Assembly (NCBI GenBank): GCA_019359325.1
Contig: JAHHHN010000019.1
Span: 59,874-123,873, forward strand
Direction of reading: 5' to 3'
Length of the DNA: 64,000 bases
Origin: Mojavia pulchra JT2-VF2
GTDB lineage: Bacteria > Cyanobacteriota > Cyanobacteriia > Cyanobacteriales > Nostocaceae
Of the stretch, positions 54,083 to 63,553 are shown one piece after another. The notes below the pieces were generated by a model that did no database searches, was not told the origin of the DNA, and was given only the letters and a program-made list of their open reading frames with translations. Positions within the stretch are counted from its first letter, which is position 1. Each line of letters opens with the position of its first letter. The translations under genes were made by a program, and so were the position numbers.

Positions 54083-56170
54083 CTATCCCCTAGCCTGACT
54101 TTGCTGCACTTGCTGCCACAAATGCTCTACACTTTCTGCTGGTGTCAGACACTTCAAACCTTGGCAAACTAAGCCAACGCTGTTTTCTGGCAAATTTGAT
54201 CCCGCAGCAAACACCACAGTAGGCAAATTCTTAGGAATAAGAGAGTTGATTTGCTCAGTATTAGTACGAATCAAGGTCGAGTTACGATACCAATCTAAAG
54301 CCGTAAACAAACTGGGACAAGCTTGGGGAGCTTTACTCATCACGCTCTTAAAAGCTTTCAAGCCTTGCTCGGCTAAATTGAGATAATGCAGATTATCACT
54401 GAGTAGAGTTAGACGCACAAGGTTGGCGATCGCAACTCCATTAGCTGATGGTGTAGCATTATCTGCATAACTGCGCTCTCTGACAATTAAATCTTGACTA
54501 GCATCACTAGATGCGTTGTAATAACCACCTAATTCTACACTCCAAAGGAATTCGTTAAATTCATCTTGGAGAGCGGTCGCTTTTTCTAACCACAAAGAGG
54601 GCTGAGTTTGGATACCTTGTTTTTCAGATAGTGCTAGAGAAACTTGGTGTAAATCCAGTAGTGCTTTGATAAAAAAGGCGTAATCTTCAGATTGAGCTAG
54701 AACAGTCGCTTGACCTTCATAGTTAAGTCGGTGAAAACGACCATCCACAAACTGATGATTCAGGATGAAATTTGCTGCCTTTGCTGCTATTTCCAGATAT
54801 AAGGGTTGTTGAAATACTCCAGCAGCCCTAGCTAAACCGGAAATCATCAAGCTATTCCAAGCCACAATCATTTTGGTATCTGTCACCGAGGGAATGCGCC
54901 CTGGCCAGTTAGTGGTTTTCGCTTCCTGATTGTTGCGAGCAGGAGGGAAAGTATCCAGTGATTCAGCGTTGGCTCCGTATCTAGCCGCAAACAACTTACC
55001 AAGTGTGTTTTCCAACTTTTCACTTAGTTCTCCTGGATGCAGCCTTTGCAACACAATCTGTCCTTCAAAGTTGCCATTAGGAGTAACTGTAAATTGCTGT
55101 TGTAATTGAGCTAATTCATCTGGGATGAGTAGTTGCGTCAGTTCGCTATAGCTCCAAACGTAAAAAGCTCCTTCCTCTGGTTCTGCTGCTGTCGGGTTCG
55201 TGAAGCTATCAGCATCTTGAGCCGCATAGAAGTAACCTTCAGGAGCAGTCATTTCGCGCTGGAGCCATTGTACAGTTTTGGCGATCGCGCGTTCAAATGC
55301 TGGTTCTTCGACTCCTGCACTCCACAGATTTGCCAGATACTCCACAATCTGACCATTATCGTAGAGCATCTTTTCAAAATGGGGTACTGTCCAAGTAGGG
55401 TCAACAGTATAGCGATGAAAGCCACCGCCTACATGATCGTAAATACCACCCAGTGCTAGATCTAGTCCCCGTTGGGTAACAACTTGCGCCCCATCATACC
55501 GAGAGGCAAAATTAAAGCGATTTAAACGCAATGCCAATTCCGCGTAGGGAATCATCGGGAAGCTATTGCCATACTGATTAGGGCCAATAATGCCTATGCT
55601 TGTTTCCCAGCCTTGGCGGAGCAGTTCATTTTCTTTAAAATCCTCACTTTTGCCATCTTGCAACACCGCCGAGGTCAGGAGAGATTCAATAATTACTGCT
55701 TTGCGTTGCCGCAAGTCTTCTTTTTCTGTATCGTAGTAGCGTCGAATCGCCTGTAACACCTGCAAAAAGCCAGGACGACCATAGCGCGGTTCTAAAGGAA
55801 AATAAGTACCAGCGTAAAAAGGTACTAAATCTTCTGGTGAAAGAAAAACATTCAAAGGCCAACCTCCCTGACCACTCATCATCTGCAAAGCTTGCATATA
55901 GATGCTATCGAGATCGGGTCTTTCTTCCCTGTCTACTTTGATGGGGAGGAAATTGGCATTCATGTACTCGGCAATAGCTGGATCAGAAAAAGCCTCACCT
56001 TCCATGACAGTACACCAGTGACAACTGGAGTAGCCAATGGAGAGAAAGATTGGTTTATTGTGTGTCCTTGCAGTTGCAAGAGCTTCGTCAGACCATGGCC
56101 ACCAATCAATAGGGTTCTCAGCGTGTTTGCGGAGGTAGAGACTCTTAGCTTCAATAAGGCGATTAGTCAT
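54083..56170 (-). CDS. DUF255/YyaL-type thioredoxin-domain protein
   Basis: This is a protein of about 695 aa, starting [20 protein letters not shown] at 56170; the frame opens 15 codons earlier. The N-terminal thioredoxin-like DUF255 domain (about 1-165) carries the redox motif SSCHWCTVM (about 46-54) and [14 protein letters not shown]. The rest is an (alpha/alpha)6-type barrel with [20 protein letters not shown] and [19 protein letters not shown], and [16 protein letters not shown]. It is a homologue of bacterial YyaL and human SPATA20. It is likely cytosolic. The substrate is unknown; a carbohydrate-epimerase-like barrel suggests sugar-related activity. Confidence 0.9.
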   Translation of the reverse strand: MTNRLIEAKSLYLRKHAENPIDWWPWSDEALATARTHNKPIFLSIGYSSCHWCTVMEGEAFSDPAIAEYMNANFLPIKVDREERPDLDSIYMQALQMMSGQGGWPLNVFLSPEDLVPFYAGTYFPLEPRYGRPGFLQVLQAIRRYYDTEKEDLRQRKAVIIESLLTSAVLQDGKSEDFKENELLRQGWETSIGIIGPNQYGNSFPMIPYAELALRLNRFNFASRYDGAQVVTQRGLDLALGGIYDHVGGGFHRYTVDPTWTVPHFEKMLYDNGQIVEYLANLWSAGVEEPAFERAIAKTVQWLQREMTAPEGYFYAAQDADSFTNPTAAEPEEGAFYVWSYSELTQLLIPDELAQLQQQFTVTPNGNFEGQIVLQRLHPGELSEKLENTLGKLFAARYGANAESLDTFPPARNNQEAKTTNWPGRIPSVTDTKMIVAWNSLMISGLARAAGVFQQPLYLEIAAKAANFILNHQFVDGRFHRLNYEGQATVLAQSEDYAFFIKALLDLHQVSLALSEKQGIQTQPSLWLEKATALQDEFNEFLWSVELGGYYNASSDASQDLIVRERSYADNATPSANGVAIANLVRLTLLSDNLHYLNLAEQGLKAFKSVMSKAPQACPSLFTALDWYRNSTLIRTNTEQINSLIPKNLPTVVFAAGSNLPENSVGLVCQGLKCLTPAESVEHLWQQVQQSQARG

Positions 56171-56351
56171 GATTGGATGAGAGTAGTTGCCTTCTTTGCC
56201 CAGTCTACCCTTCAAAAGCGTTAGCTACGAAGCTAAAAGGCATACACAATATACCCGACAAGCAAATTATTTCTTAGGTAGGAGATTTGAAGAAAGCAAC
56301 ATCTAGACAGAAAGCTGGGCATATTTTAACATCACCCTACTCTTCTGCCAT

Positions 56352-56507
56352 TTACCGAAAAGAAGGAAACAGCAAGCTGACAATTGAAGCTGGCTTTTCC
56401 GGCAAAGGTGTTGCTACCTTTGACTGAATTGTAGTATTTGGGCTAAGTCCTGCTAAGAGGTGGAATAGGAAGGTAATGATGGCGGCTTGCATGAGTTTTT
56501 CCAGCAT
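56352..56507 (-). CDS. Probable 51-aa small membrane protein
   Basis: This short frame is open from the ATG at 56507 to TAA at 56352. A good ribosome-binding site, GAGGGAG, lies 7 nt before the ATG. The product begins MLEKLMQAAIITFLFHLLAG, a single potential transmembrane helix, then a polar stretch (PNTTIQSKVATPLPEKPAS) and a second hydrophobic patch (IVSLLFPSF). It is too short for routine gene calling. No paralogue is seen in the window. It may be transcribed with the DUF255 gene downstream. Confidence rests on the ribosome-binding site and amphipathic order only. Confidence 0.5.
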   Translation of the reverse strand: MLEKLMQAAIITFLFHLLAGLSPNTTIQSKVATPLPEKPASIVSLLFPSFR

Positions 56508-56917
56508 GGCAGGTCTCCCTCTCGGTGGACAGCATTTCTAGTAGAATTCGTTACTCTAACTACACCCCGTGCTATTGAATTACCGAATTTTGGCAAAATT
56601 CCGGCTAATTACTCATAGCAATACTAAAGAAATGTTTATAAAGTTACTAAAAATTGACAAAAACTCACCAGTAAGGTTGGTTTTTTATCCTGCTGGTCAC
56701 CTTGCTACAGAAGAATTGCAGCCAACTCTAAAACTAGAGGGGTGGTGAGCATCAGCGGTTGGGGGATACTTCCTTAGACACATCCCACAGCCAAAAAGTG
56801 CCCAAAGAAATTAATTTTATCTGTCAATAACATCAGAGATTAGCTACTCTTCAGGTAGAGACAGCAATTAGTCGTTGTCATCGATAAAATGGATTTAAAT
56901 AGCTACAAGCAGGCTGC
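56508..56917. other. Upstream region of clpP
   Basis: About 400 bp between the small frame and clpP. I see no further gene; the clpP promoter should lie here. Confidence 0.4.
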
Positions 56918-57523
56918 ATGATTCCTATAGTCATTGAACAATCGGGTCGCGGCGAACGCGCCTTTGATATCTACTCACGGCTGTTACGTGAGCGTATCAT
57001 CTTTTTAGGACAACAGGTTGATAACTCCATAGCGAACTTGATTGTTGCCCAACTACTGTTTTTGGATGCTGAAGACTCGGAGAAAGATATTTATTTGTAC
57101 ATTAATTCTCCCGGTGGTTCGGTGACGGCCGGCATGGGCATTTTTGACACTATGAAGCACATTCGCCCTGATGTCTGTACCATTTGTACCGGATTAGCGG
57201 CAAGCATGGGCGCTTTCCTTCTCAGCGCAGGTGCTAAGGGTAAGCGGATGAGTCTACCCCATTCTCGGATTATGATTCATCAACCTCTAGGCGGCGCTCA
57301 AGGACAAGCGACTGATATTGAAATTCAGGCGCGGGAAATTTTATACCACAAGCGGCGGCTAAACGATTATTTAGCCGAGCATACAGGTCAGCCACTTGAG
57401 CGTATTGCGGAAGATACCGAACGCGACTTTTTCATGTCGCCAGAGGAAGCTAAAGATTATGGCTTAATCGACCAAGTGATTGACCGCCACTCTGCTGGTA
57501 GCCGTCCCATCGCTGTTGTTTAG
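56918..57523 (+). CDS. clpP: ATP-dependent Clp protease proteolytic subunit
   Basis: This 201-aa serine peptidase forms the heptameric rings of the Clp protease in the cytosol. The catalytic Ser is in [14 protein letters not shown] (about 96-109) and the His in [14 protein letters not shown] (about 118-131); the Asp is in the region DTERDFFMS (about 165-173). Length and motifs are complete. Cyanobacteria have several ClpP paralogues and an inactive ClpR; this one has the full catalytic triad and is a ClpP. No clpX or clpR gene is adjacent, so it stands alone. It is followed by a strong terminator. Confidence 0.95.
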   Translation: MIPIVIEQSGRGERAFDIYSRLLRERIIFLGQQVDNSIANLIVAQLLFLDAEDSEKDIYLYINSPGGSVTAGMGIFDTMKHIRPDVCTICTGLAASMGAFLLSAGAKGKRMSLPHSRIMIHQPLGGAQGQATDIEIQAREILYHKRRLNDYLAEHTGQPLERIAEDTERDFFMSPEEAKDYGLIDQVIDRHSAGSRPIAVV

Positions 57524-57556
57524 TCCGTAGTCAGTAGTTTATAGTTAGCTGAAAAA

Positions 57557-57591
57557 AACGCATCACGTTTTTAGTGATGCGTTACTTTTTT
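57557..57591 (+). terminator. Intrinsic terminator after clpP
   Basis: AACGCATCAC (57557-57566) and GTGATGCGTT (57574-57583) form a perfect 10-bp stem with a 7-nt loop, followed by ACTTTTTT. About 33 bp after the clpP stop. Confidence 0.92.
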
Positions 57592-57604
57592 AGCTTCTAG
57601 CTTG

Positions 57605-57640
57605 GATGAGTGCTGAGTGGTGAGTGCTGAGTTAAGTAAT
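57605..57640. repeat. Heptamer repeat (TGAGTGC)
   Basis: TGAGTGC/TGAGTGG/TGAGTGC/TGAGTTA units in tandem, downstream of clpP. It is the same family as at 12855-12895. Confidence 0.75.
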
Positions 57641-57682
57641 AATTTCTCCCCTTGTCCCCAATCCCCAACCCCTAAGCACTCA

Positions 57683-58600
57683 TCAAAATCCTGCTATGGG
57701 GTCTGGCTGAGATTGCAGGTATTGAAGAAATCCGTATAATTCTTCTTCGGTAAGCAAAGTGCGCCCTCGCTTGCCGTAAGTCTTAATGAGATGCTCCCTT
57801 CCTTGTTCTGGTGTCCAGCCTAAACGCTGTAGTTCGACATCTGTTTTGGCAATCACATCAGACAAATCTACAGGTTCACTCTTCTTTTTTTTCTTGCCTA
57901 CCCCTGCTGGTGTAGTTACATCTTCTGATGAACTATGACTACGGGGCGTAAAGGGTGTGACATTACTAGCGGTAATTCCTGGTAATGGTTGATTTTCAGA
58001 GTTTTTACCAAATATTGTGCCTAAGTTATCCGCAGGAGAATCGAATTGGGCTTTAATGTCACTAGTTGCAGAAAAGTTTTGATTAAAGTCCTGGTTGTAA
58101 GAATCGCTGATACTGGTGCTGCCTGTGTTAGTAGGCAATAATTCCTTATCTGTTTTTACAACATCAGAGGTAATGTGCTGTCCATGAGAGAGTGGGGCAG
58201 ATACTTCTTGACTACTGTCCCCTTCCGGGTTCGCTAGTCGCTCATGGCTCACCGCTGACCACTGACTACTAGCTAAATCCCTTTCTTTGATAGCTGAATA
58301 AGCAGGCTCATTCAATCTGCCTGTAGTGCTGACAGCGGGGTTAGTCTGTACCTGAGATATTGGTTTTGGAGAAGATGCTACCGTTCCTTGTGGTGCGTTA
58401 GCTATTCCCAAAACCATCAATGCTCGATTTCTAGCTTGGTCTTCTGCTGCTTCTACTGTTTCTGCTGCTGCTAAACCAGTTGCACGGGTGACACCTTCAA
58501 TTTGCACGCTAGCACGAACAATATATTTTCCTTGAAAAATTTGCACTAACTCAGAAATCAGGCTACCGTTGGGATACAAGCTCTGGAATTGAGCCAACAT
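57683..58600 (-). CDS. Unrecognised protein with conserved-looking ends and a low-complexity middle
   Basis: This is a 305-aa protein. Residues 1-70 form an alpha/beta domain (LVQIFQGKYIVRASVQIEGV, ETVEAAEDQARNRALMVLGI). Residues 75-245 are Ser/Thr/Asn-rich and disordered, including a segment coded by heptamer repeats (about 108-127, SSQWSAVSHERLANPEG). A Lys-rich patch (GKKKKKSEP) precedes a compact helical C-terminal domain (about 250-305, LGWTPEQGREHLIKTYGKRG, ELYGFLQYLQSQ). The N-terminal pattern of A-x-E-x-A-x-N-R-A and the C-terminal helical tail vaguely recall single-strand annealing proteins of the Rad52/ERF type; that is a guess. No signal peptide, so cytosolic. Confidence 0.6.
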   Translation of the reverse strand: MLAQFQSLYPNGSLISELVQIFQGKYIVRASVQIEGVTRATGLAAAETVEAAEDQARNRALMVLGIANAPQGTVASSPKPISQVQTNPAVSTTGRLNEPAYSAIKERDLASSQWSAVSHERLANPEGDSSQEVSAPLSHGQHITSDVVKTDKELLPTNTGSTSISDSYNQDFNQNFSATSDIKAQFDSPADNLGTIFGKNSENQPLPGITASNVTPFTPRSHSSSEDVTTPAGVGKKKKKSEPVDLSDVIAKTDVELQRLGWTPEQGREHLIKTYGKRGRTLLTEEELYGFLQYLQSQPDPIAGF

Positions 58601-59536
58601 AATACTGCCACCTAAGTCTGTTCAATAATAAGGTTGATACCAATTTGGTACACAAGAGACTGCTTGCAGAAGTCAGGCAAAGCCAGGGTTAAGGTTAGAA
58701 GGAATAAAATTTTCCTTTGACCTTTAAGTTTCACTCTTCTTTGATCTATCGCACAAGCTACTTTTGCAATAGGTCTTAGCTGAGTTTCATTTCTTGTGAG
58801 ATCCTCTTTTAACTTCAGTTTTCCGCAAAGCTTTGCTCACCGGGAAACTATAGTCATAGATGACCAACCTTGCCATGCTCTTAGAGATGAAGGTGCTATT
58901 CGCGCCTTACTCCTGTGTCCCGATTGTAGCAGTAGCGCTTTTGCGAATTTTTGGCTATTGGTGATTAACTCTGAGTAAGATCGCCTTCAGTGCTATACTA
59001 TTTACCCAATTCGATATGCAGAACTATTTTCTGGAAGTGCGCTCTGAATCTACAATAATGAAGATAAGGTTCGCCCTCACTGCCTGTTCAGCTGCTTACC
59101 TAATTGTTACCGATTCTACATATGGGAAAATTGGGTTTCTCAGCAGTTTTTCTTAGTTAAAAATTAGAGTTTTATGGCGTAAAAGTACCTTAAGTCTAGA
59201 CAATCAAACACCTGTTCCCCTGCATAGCGTTTTTGGGCAGCGTGGAGAGTTCTACCAACCAAGCCTCTCAAAAACCCGTCGCGTAATTACCTCTTGGGGC
59301 AAAATTTTAATCAGGCGTGCTTTGTGAGTTTGACTGGATTGAGGAACTTAAACGCAGGTGAACTCTGAGATTGTCGTGCAGTGAGAAGTCTAAGGGTCGG
59401 CTTCCTTCCCTTGGAACTTCGGAAGCCCTGCTTCAGGGCATATAGTTTCCAGCTAGTGTCTGTAGTCCGTGAGGGTATACAGGAAAGAACCAGATTAAAC
59501 AAAAAATGATGTTTTGACCAAAGGTCGGTTCACTGC
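58601..59536. other. Long spacer upstream of zam with structured RNA candidates
   Basis: The first 550 bp show no gene; the plus-strand stretch at 58796-58978 starts with GTG and has no recognisable family. From 59229 to 59500 strong stems occur (described separately). The zam start ATG at 59537 lacks a clear ribosome-binding site. Confidence 0.5.
59229..59439 (+). ncRNA. Candidate structured leader or sRNA upstream of zam
   Basis: First stem: GTTTTTG (59229-59235) with CAAAAAC (59269-59275) and inner GAGAG/CTCTC. Downstream, GGCTTCC (59399-59405) pairs with GGAAGCC (59421-59427), while GCCCTG (59425-59430) pairs with CAGGGC (59434-59439). The last two share 59425-59427 and are mutually exclusive, a switch-like arrangement. 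It could be the 5' UTR of zam, a separate small RNA, or a repeat. I could not match it to rnpB, tmRNA, SRP or 6S RNA. Confidence 0.35.
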
Positions 59537-61891
59537 ATGGAATTTTCAATCGCTACACTCCTTGCCAATTTCACCGATGATAAATTGGTAGCTCGTAAAG
59601 TTTTGGAAAAGAAACTTGGCTGCGAGGATGAGAATAGTTTAGAAAAACTTCACATAGCTCTAGAAATACTGGAGAAAATCGGAATTTTAGTCAAAGAACG
59701 CGGTAAGTATCGCCGTGTATCGGAAGAGGGTCTGATTGAAGCAAAACTTCGTTGTTCTAGTAAAGGCTTTTGCTTTGCCATTCAAGATGCGGAAGGCGCT
59801 GAGGATATTTACATTCGTGAAAGCCATCTCAGTAATGCTTGGAATGGCGATCGCGTTTTGGTGAGAGTTCTTAAAGAAGGTAGTCGCCGTCGCTCCCCCG
59901 AAGGAGAAGTGAAGCTGATTTTAGAACGCTCTAACCACACTTTACTGGCACGAATTAAACAAGTAGAAGCCGGTTTTCGGGCAGTACCCTTAGACGATCG
60001 CCTGCTGTTTGAACTCAAAATCCAAACAAACGGCATGAAATTGGAAGAGGCGATCGACCACCTAGCCCATGTAGAAGTGCTGCGCTATCCCCTAGCACAA
60101 TATCCGCCAGTGGGTAGAGTGGTACAAATCTTGGGTAGTGACGCTGAAGCAGCTGCTGATATAGATTTGGTAACTTGTAAACATGATTTAGCCCGTAATT
60201 TCTCAGATAACGTGCTAGAAGCTGCGTCAAAGTTGCCGAAAAGATTGTTGAAAGCAGATCTAAAAAGTCGGCTAGATTTACGTAATTTGTTTACCTTCAC
60301 GATCGCGGGGGCAAATGGCGACCCGAAAGTGGTAGAAAATGCCTTTAGCCTCGAAAAAACTGCCGATGGAGCTTGGCGTTTGGGGTTTCATATTACTGAT
60401 GTTTCCCACTATATCCAACCAGACGAAGCCCTGGATCGAGAAGCGCTCAAGCGTGGTAGGTCAGTGTATCTGGGAGAATTAGTACTGCCGATGTTGCCAG
60501 ATACTGTAGCCGATCGCTGTTCTTTAGTAGCTGGAAGCGATCGCTTAACCCTCTCTTTCTTGATTACCATTGACCCTAAATCAGGAGAATTAATAGAGTG
60601 GGAAATTCAACCCAGCGCGATCAACGTAGACATCGCCCTGAGTAAACAACAAGCCCAAGCAATTCTCACTGGTCAACCTACAGATGCATCTGGACAAATC
60701 ATCCAAACATTGCAAAATTTGGAAGAATTACGGAAAACAGTGAAACAGGTGCGTTTAGCTCGTGGTAGCTTACAGTTAAATCTGCCACCTAGCCAGAACC
60801 CTTATTACGATGAGGGAATTCTCGGTGCTGTGGTTGTCAATGATTTACCTGTGCAGTCTTTATTAACAGAGTTAGTACTGTTGGTGAATCAACTGATAGC
60901 AAGCCACTTTAGTGCTTTGGGCGTTCCGGCTATCTGGCGAGTTCAAGGCGCACCAGATACTGAAGATGTCCAAGAAATGTTGAAATTGGCGGTCAATTTA
61001 GGTGTTGAACTAACACTCGATTCCGAAGTAGATATCCAACCCCTAGATTATCAACAATTGACCACGGCTTTTGTAGAATCTGCATCAGAGCAAGTACTGA
61101 CCTATTTATTACAAGACACACTCAAGCCATCTGTGTACAGCACCACCAAAGGGCCTCACTTTGGGCTGGCACTACCGCAGTATCTTCACTTTAGTGCCCC
61201 GTTGCGGCGGTATCCAGATTTACTCTTACAAAGAGTATATTATTCACTAATTGAACACGGACGCGATCGCCGCAATACCCGTGTTAGAGATCGCGTAAAT
61301 TTACGCCACTCCTCTTGCCACGATGAAATTAATTGGAACGTCTTGCCCCCAGAATTGCAACAAGAACTCCAAAGCGATTTGACAAGAGTAATTGTGCAAA
61401 TTAACGACAGAGAAAAAGAAGTCCAAGAAGCAGAAGCCGATTTAGCGGGGCTGCAAAAAGCCCAACTGATGAAACAGCGCATCGGGCAAGTGTTTCAAGG
61501 AGTAATTACAGGTGTGCAATCCTACGGTTTCTTCGTGGAAATTGAAGTACCAGCCGCAGAATTTGAGGTAAGCGGTAATCCTGGTGTGCCTCTACGTGTG
61601 GAGGGACTAGTACACGTTAGTTCTCTTAAAGATGATTGGTACGAATACCGAGCTAGACAACAGGCATTATTTGGTCGCAAAAATCGTGCTTCTTACAGAT
61701 TAGGCGATCGCGTAGCCGTACAAGTAAAAAGTGTTGATTACTACCGTCAACAAATTGATTTGGTAACTGTCGGTAGCGATGGTGTCGGTAAAAATTTGGA
61801 CATCGGCGTTGGCAATGACGATTTAGAAGATATGTACTTAGCAAACGCTCTTGAGCCTAATGATTTAGAACCTTACGCGGAGGATGAGTAA
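59537..61891 (+). CDS. zam: Zam, catalytically degenerate RNB-family (RNase II/R-like) protein
   Basis: This 784-aa protein has the RNase II/R architecture: N-terminal winged-helix-like and cold-shock domains (about 1-200), the RNB domain (about 240-590; HITDVSHYIQPDEALDREAL, RSVYLGELVLPMLPDTVADR, SAPLRRYPDLLLQR) and a C-terminal S1 domain (about 650-745; GVITGVQSYGFFVEIE). Where active RNB enzymes have the metal-binding DARDIDDA segment, this protein reads NGDPKVVENAFS, so the catalytic Asp residues are missing. That is the known feature of Zam proteins, cyanobacterial RNB-family members tied to acetazolamide resistance, pigmentation and redox control by conserved Cys. Candidate Cys are in RCSSKGFC (about 73-80). 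ubiX follows 16 bp downstream. Confidence 0.85.
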   Translation: MEFSIATLLANFTDDKLVARKVLEKKLGCEDENSLEKLHIALEILEKIGILVKERGKYRRVSEEGLIEAKLRCSSKGFCFAIQDAEGAEDIYIRESHLSNAWNGDRVLVRVLKEGSRRRSPEGEVKLILERSNHTLLARIKQVEAGFRAVPLDDRLLFELKIQTNGMKLEEAIDHLAHVEVLRYPLAQYPPVGRVVQILGSDAEAAADIDLVTCKHDLARNFSDNVLEAASKLPKRLLKADLKSRLDLRNLFTFTIAGANGDPKVVENAFSLEKTADGAWRLGFHITDVSHYIQPDEALDREALKRGRSVYLGELVLPMLPDTVADRCSLVAGSDRLTLSFLITIDPKSGELIEWEIQPSAINVDIALSKQQAQAILTGQPTDASGQIIQTLQNLEELRKTVKQVRLARGSLQLNLPPSQNPYYDEGILGAVVVNDLPVQSLLTELVLLVNQLIASHFSALGVPAIWRVQGAPDTEDVQEMLKLAVNLGVELTLDSEVDIQPLDYQQLTTAFVESASEQVLTYLLQDTLKPSVYSTTKGPHFGLALPQYLHFSAPLRRYPDLLLQRVYYSLIEHGRDRRNTRVRDRVNLRHSSCHDEINWNVLPPELQQELQSDLTRVIVQINDREKEVQEAEADLAGLQKAQLMKQRIGQVFQGVITGVQSYGFFVEIEVPAAEFEVSGNPGVPLRVEGLVHVSSLKDDWYEYRARQQALFGRKNRASYRLGDRVAVQVKSVDYYRQQIDLVTVGSDGVGKNLDIGVGNDDLEDMYLANALEPNDLEPYAEDE

Positions 61892-61907
61892 ATCCTACTA
61901 ATCTAAC

Positions 61908-62528
61908 GTGTCAAATCATACATATCCTTTGATTTTAGGCGTATCAGGTGCATCAGGTCTGATTTACGCCGTTCGTGCTCTCAAATTTCTGCTAGAAGCA
62001 GACTATAGAATTGAGCTGGTTGCTTCCAGATCAAGTTATATGGTTTGGCAATCGGAGCAAGATATCCGGATGCCAGCGGAACCCACTCAACAAGAGCAAT
62101 TCTGGCGCGAACAAGCTGGAGTTGCAGTTTCTGGTAAACTAAACTGCCATCCTTGGAGTGATGTAGGGGCCAGTATCGCCAGTGGTTCCTTTCGGACTTT
62201 AGGAATGATAGTCATACCATGCAGTATGAGTACCGTCGCCAAACTAGCAGTTGGCCTGAGTTCCGACTTGCTAGAACGGGCAGCAGATGTTCAGCTTAAA
62301 GAAGGTCGAAAGTTAGTAATTGTTCCCCGTGAAACTCCTTTTAGTTTGATTCACCTACGTAACTTAACCGCTTTGGCTGAAACTGGAGTCCGAGTTGTTC
62401 CTGCTATTCCTGCTTGGTATCACAAACCCCAAACCATTGAGGACTTAGTTGATTTTGTCGTGGCCCGTGTCTTAGATCAACTGGATATTGATTGCATTCC
62501 ATTTCAAAGGTGGCAAGGCCGTCGCTAA
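61908..62528 (+). CDS. ubiX: Flavin prenyltransferase UbiX
   Basis: This 206-aa enzyme joins dimethylallyl phosphate to FMN to make the prenylated flavin used by UbiD-type decarboxylases. The N-terminal flavin-binding loop is LGVSGASGLIYAVRAL (about 10-25); the SMSTVAKLAVGLSSDLLERA block (about 105-124) and VPRETPFSLIHLRNL (about 140-154) are diagnostic. It starts with GTG at 61908, directly following zam by 16 bp, so the two are probably co-transcribed. No UbiD gene is in the window. The product is cytosolic, a dodecamer in known homologues. Confidence 0.92.
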   Translation: MSNHTYPLILGVSGASGLIYAVRALKFLLEADYRIELVASRSSYMVWQSEQDIRMPAEPTQQEQFWREQAGVAVSGKLNCHPWSDVGASIASGSFRTLGMIVIPCSMSTVAKLAVGLSSDLLERAADVQLKEGRKLVIVPRETPFSLIHLRNLTALAETGVRVVPAIPAWYHKPQTIEDLVDFVVARVLDQLDIDCIPFQRWQGRR

Positions 62529-62561
62529 AGTATGAAGTATGAAGTATGAAGTATGAAGTAG
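62529..62561. repeat. Tandem heptamer repeat (TATGAAG)
   Basis: TATGAAG occurs four times exactly and once partly immediately after the ubiX stop, followed by a pyrimidine-rich series (TTTATCC) up to 62620. STRR type. Confidence 0.9.
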
Positions 62562-62628
62562 AAATTTCCCATACCTCATTCTTCAGCTTTATCCTTCATC
62601 CTTTATTCTTTATCCTTTCCTCATTGCT

Positions 62629-63333
62629 ATGACTGTAATTCGCTTAATTATTTTGGTGACTATATTGGGAGGACTAACGTTCTTGTTAACCCAAAATTGG
62701 TCGCCTGTCCTATCGCTAAATTTTTTAGGTATGAAGACTCAATCCTTACCGCTAGCGATGTGGATGTTGTTTAGTACTGCTGCTGGTGCTTTGACATCTG
62801 TATTGATCACTACGCTGTTTAAAGTAGCCAATTATTTTACAGGTCAACCACGCCAAACCCGCTTCAAATCTACAGCCGCTTCACCGCGTACTAAAACAAC
62901 CTATCGTAAAGAATCTACACCTCCTCCTGCAAGCCCACCACCGTCAGCTAGTAAGGAAGAGTACGCTTCCAGCGATACATTTGATGATTGGAATAGCGAT
63001 CGTAATCAAGACGATGACTGGAACTTTGATGAAAGACCAAGGGAAGCACCTACTTCTAGGCAGCAAGTTGAAGACTTTCAAGACTCTAAAACTTACGAAC
63101 GTCCCCAACAGCCTAAAAGTTCTTCTCAGTCTGGTTCCGTTTACTCCTATAACTACCGCGAACCAAAAAATACTGCCGTAGGAAAAACAGAATCTGTTTA
63201 CGATGCTGATTATCGGGTAATTATTCCCCCTTATCAACCACCAACCAGTAATCAAACTGAGGGTGAGGATGATGATTGGGGATTTTTTGATGACGAAGAT
63301 AGTGAGGATGAAAATAAGCCATCTCGTCGGTGA
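62629..63333 (+). CDS. LapA-like membrane protein with long acidic tail
   Basis: This 234-aa protein has two N-terminal transmembrane helices (about 4-19 and 38-64), with LTQNWSPVLSLNFLG between them, the LapA/DUF1049 pattern. The remaining 170 residues are hydrophilic and disordered, rich in Pro, Ser, Asp and Trp (FDDWNSDRNQDDDWNFDE and a GEDDDWGFFDDEDSEDE end). The tail presumably faces the cytosol. It is 100 bp after ubiX. Its relative is the 92-aa protein at 19221-19499, which also ends in an acidic tail. Function unknown. Confidence 0.75.
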   Translation: MTVIRLIILVTILGGLTFLLTQNWSPVLSLNFLGMKTQSLPLAMWMLFSTAAGALTSVLITTLFKVANYFTGQPRQTRFKSTAASPRTKTTYRKESTPPPASPPPSASKEEYASSDTFDDWNSDRNQDDDWNFDERPREAPTSRQQVEDFQDSKTYERPQQPKSSSQSGSVYSYNYREPKNTAVGKTESVYDADYRVIIPPYQPPTSNQTEGEDDDWGFFDDEDSEDENKPSRR

Positions 63334-63340
63334 GGCGTAA

Positions 63341-63535
63341 CTACTTAATACCACACCGCTCGCGGGACTCCTGCTTGACACTACCATTCATAGCAGCTTC
63401 TTGCAAAGTCATAAAAGCATTTAAATCTTCTAAGTCATACCGACTGCTCAACAGATATCGTAATTGATTTTCCGCCTCCACCGTCAGATAGCCACTTGCT
63501 AAAGCTTTTTGCACAACGTCACGAATTCGAGTCAT
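63341..63535 (-). CDS. Small conserved-looking cyanobacterial protein
   Basis: This 64-aa protein starts MTRIRDVVQKALASGYLTVE. The ATG at 63535 is preferred because GAGGTG lies 6 nt upstream, although the frame opens at 63553. The sequence is helical (VEAENQLRYLLSSRYDLEDL and NAFMTLQEAAMNGSVKQES) with no signal peptide and a single Cys. Similar small proteins occur in cyanobacteria, but I know no function. It is convergent with the LapA-like gene, 7 bp apart. Confidence 0.7.
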   Translation of the reverse strand: MTRIRDVVQKALASGYLTVEAENQLRYLLSSRYDLEDLNAFMTLQEAAMNGSVKQESRERCGIK

Positions 63536-63553
63536 GGTTGGCACCTCATTCAT

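Noticed and set aside
58796..58978. Plus-strand 60-aa frame with a CPDC motif
   Set aside because: GTG start without a ribosome-binding site and no family resemblance; the region is otherwise non-coding.
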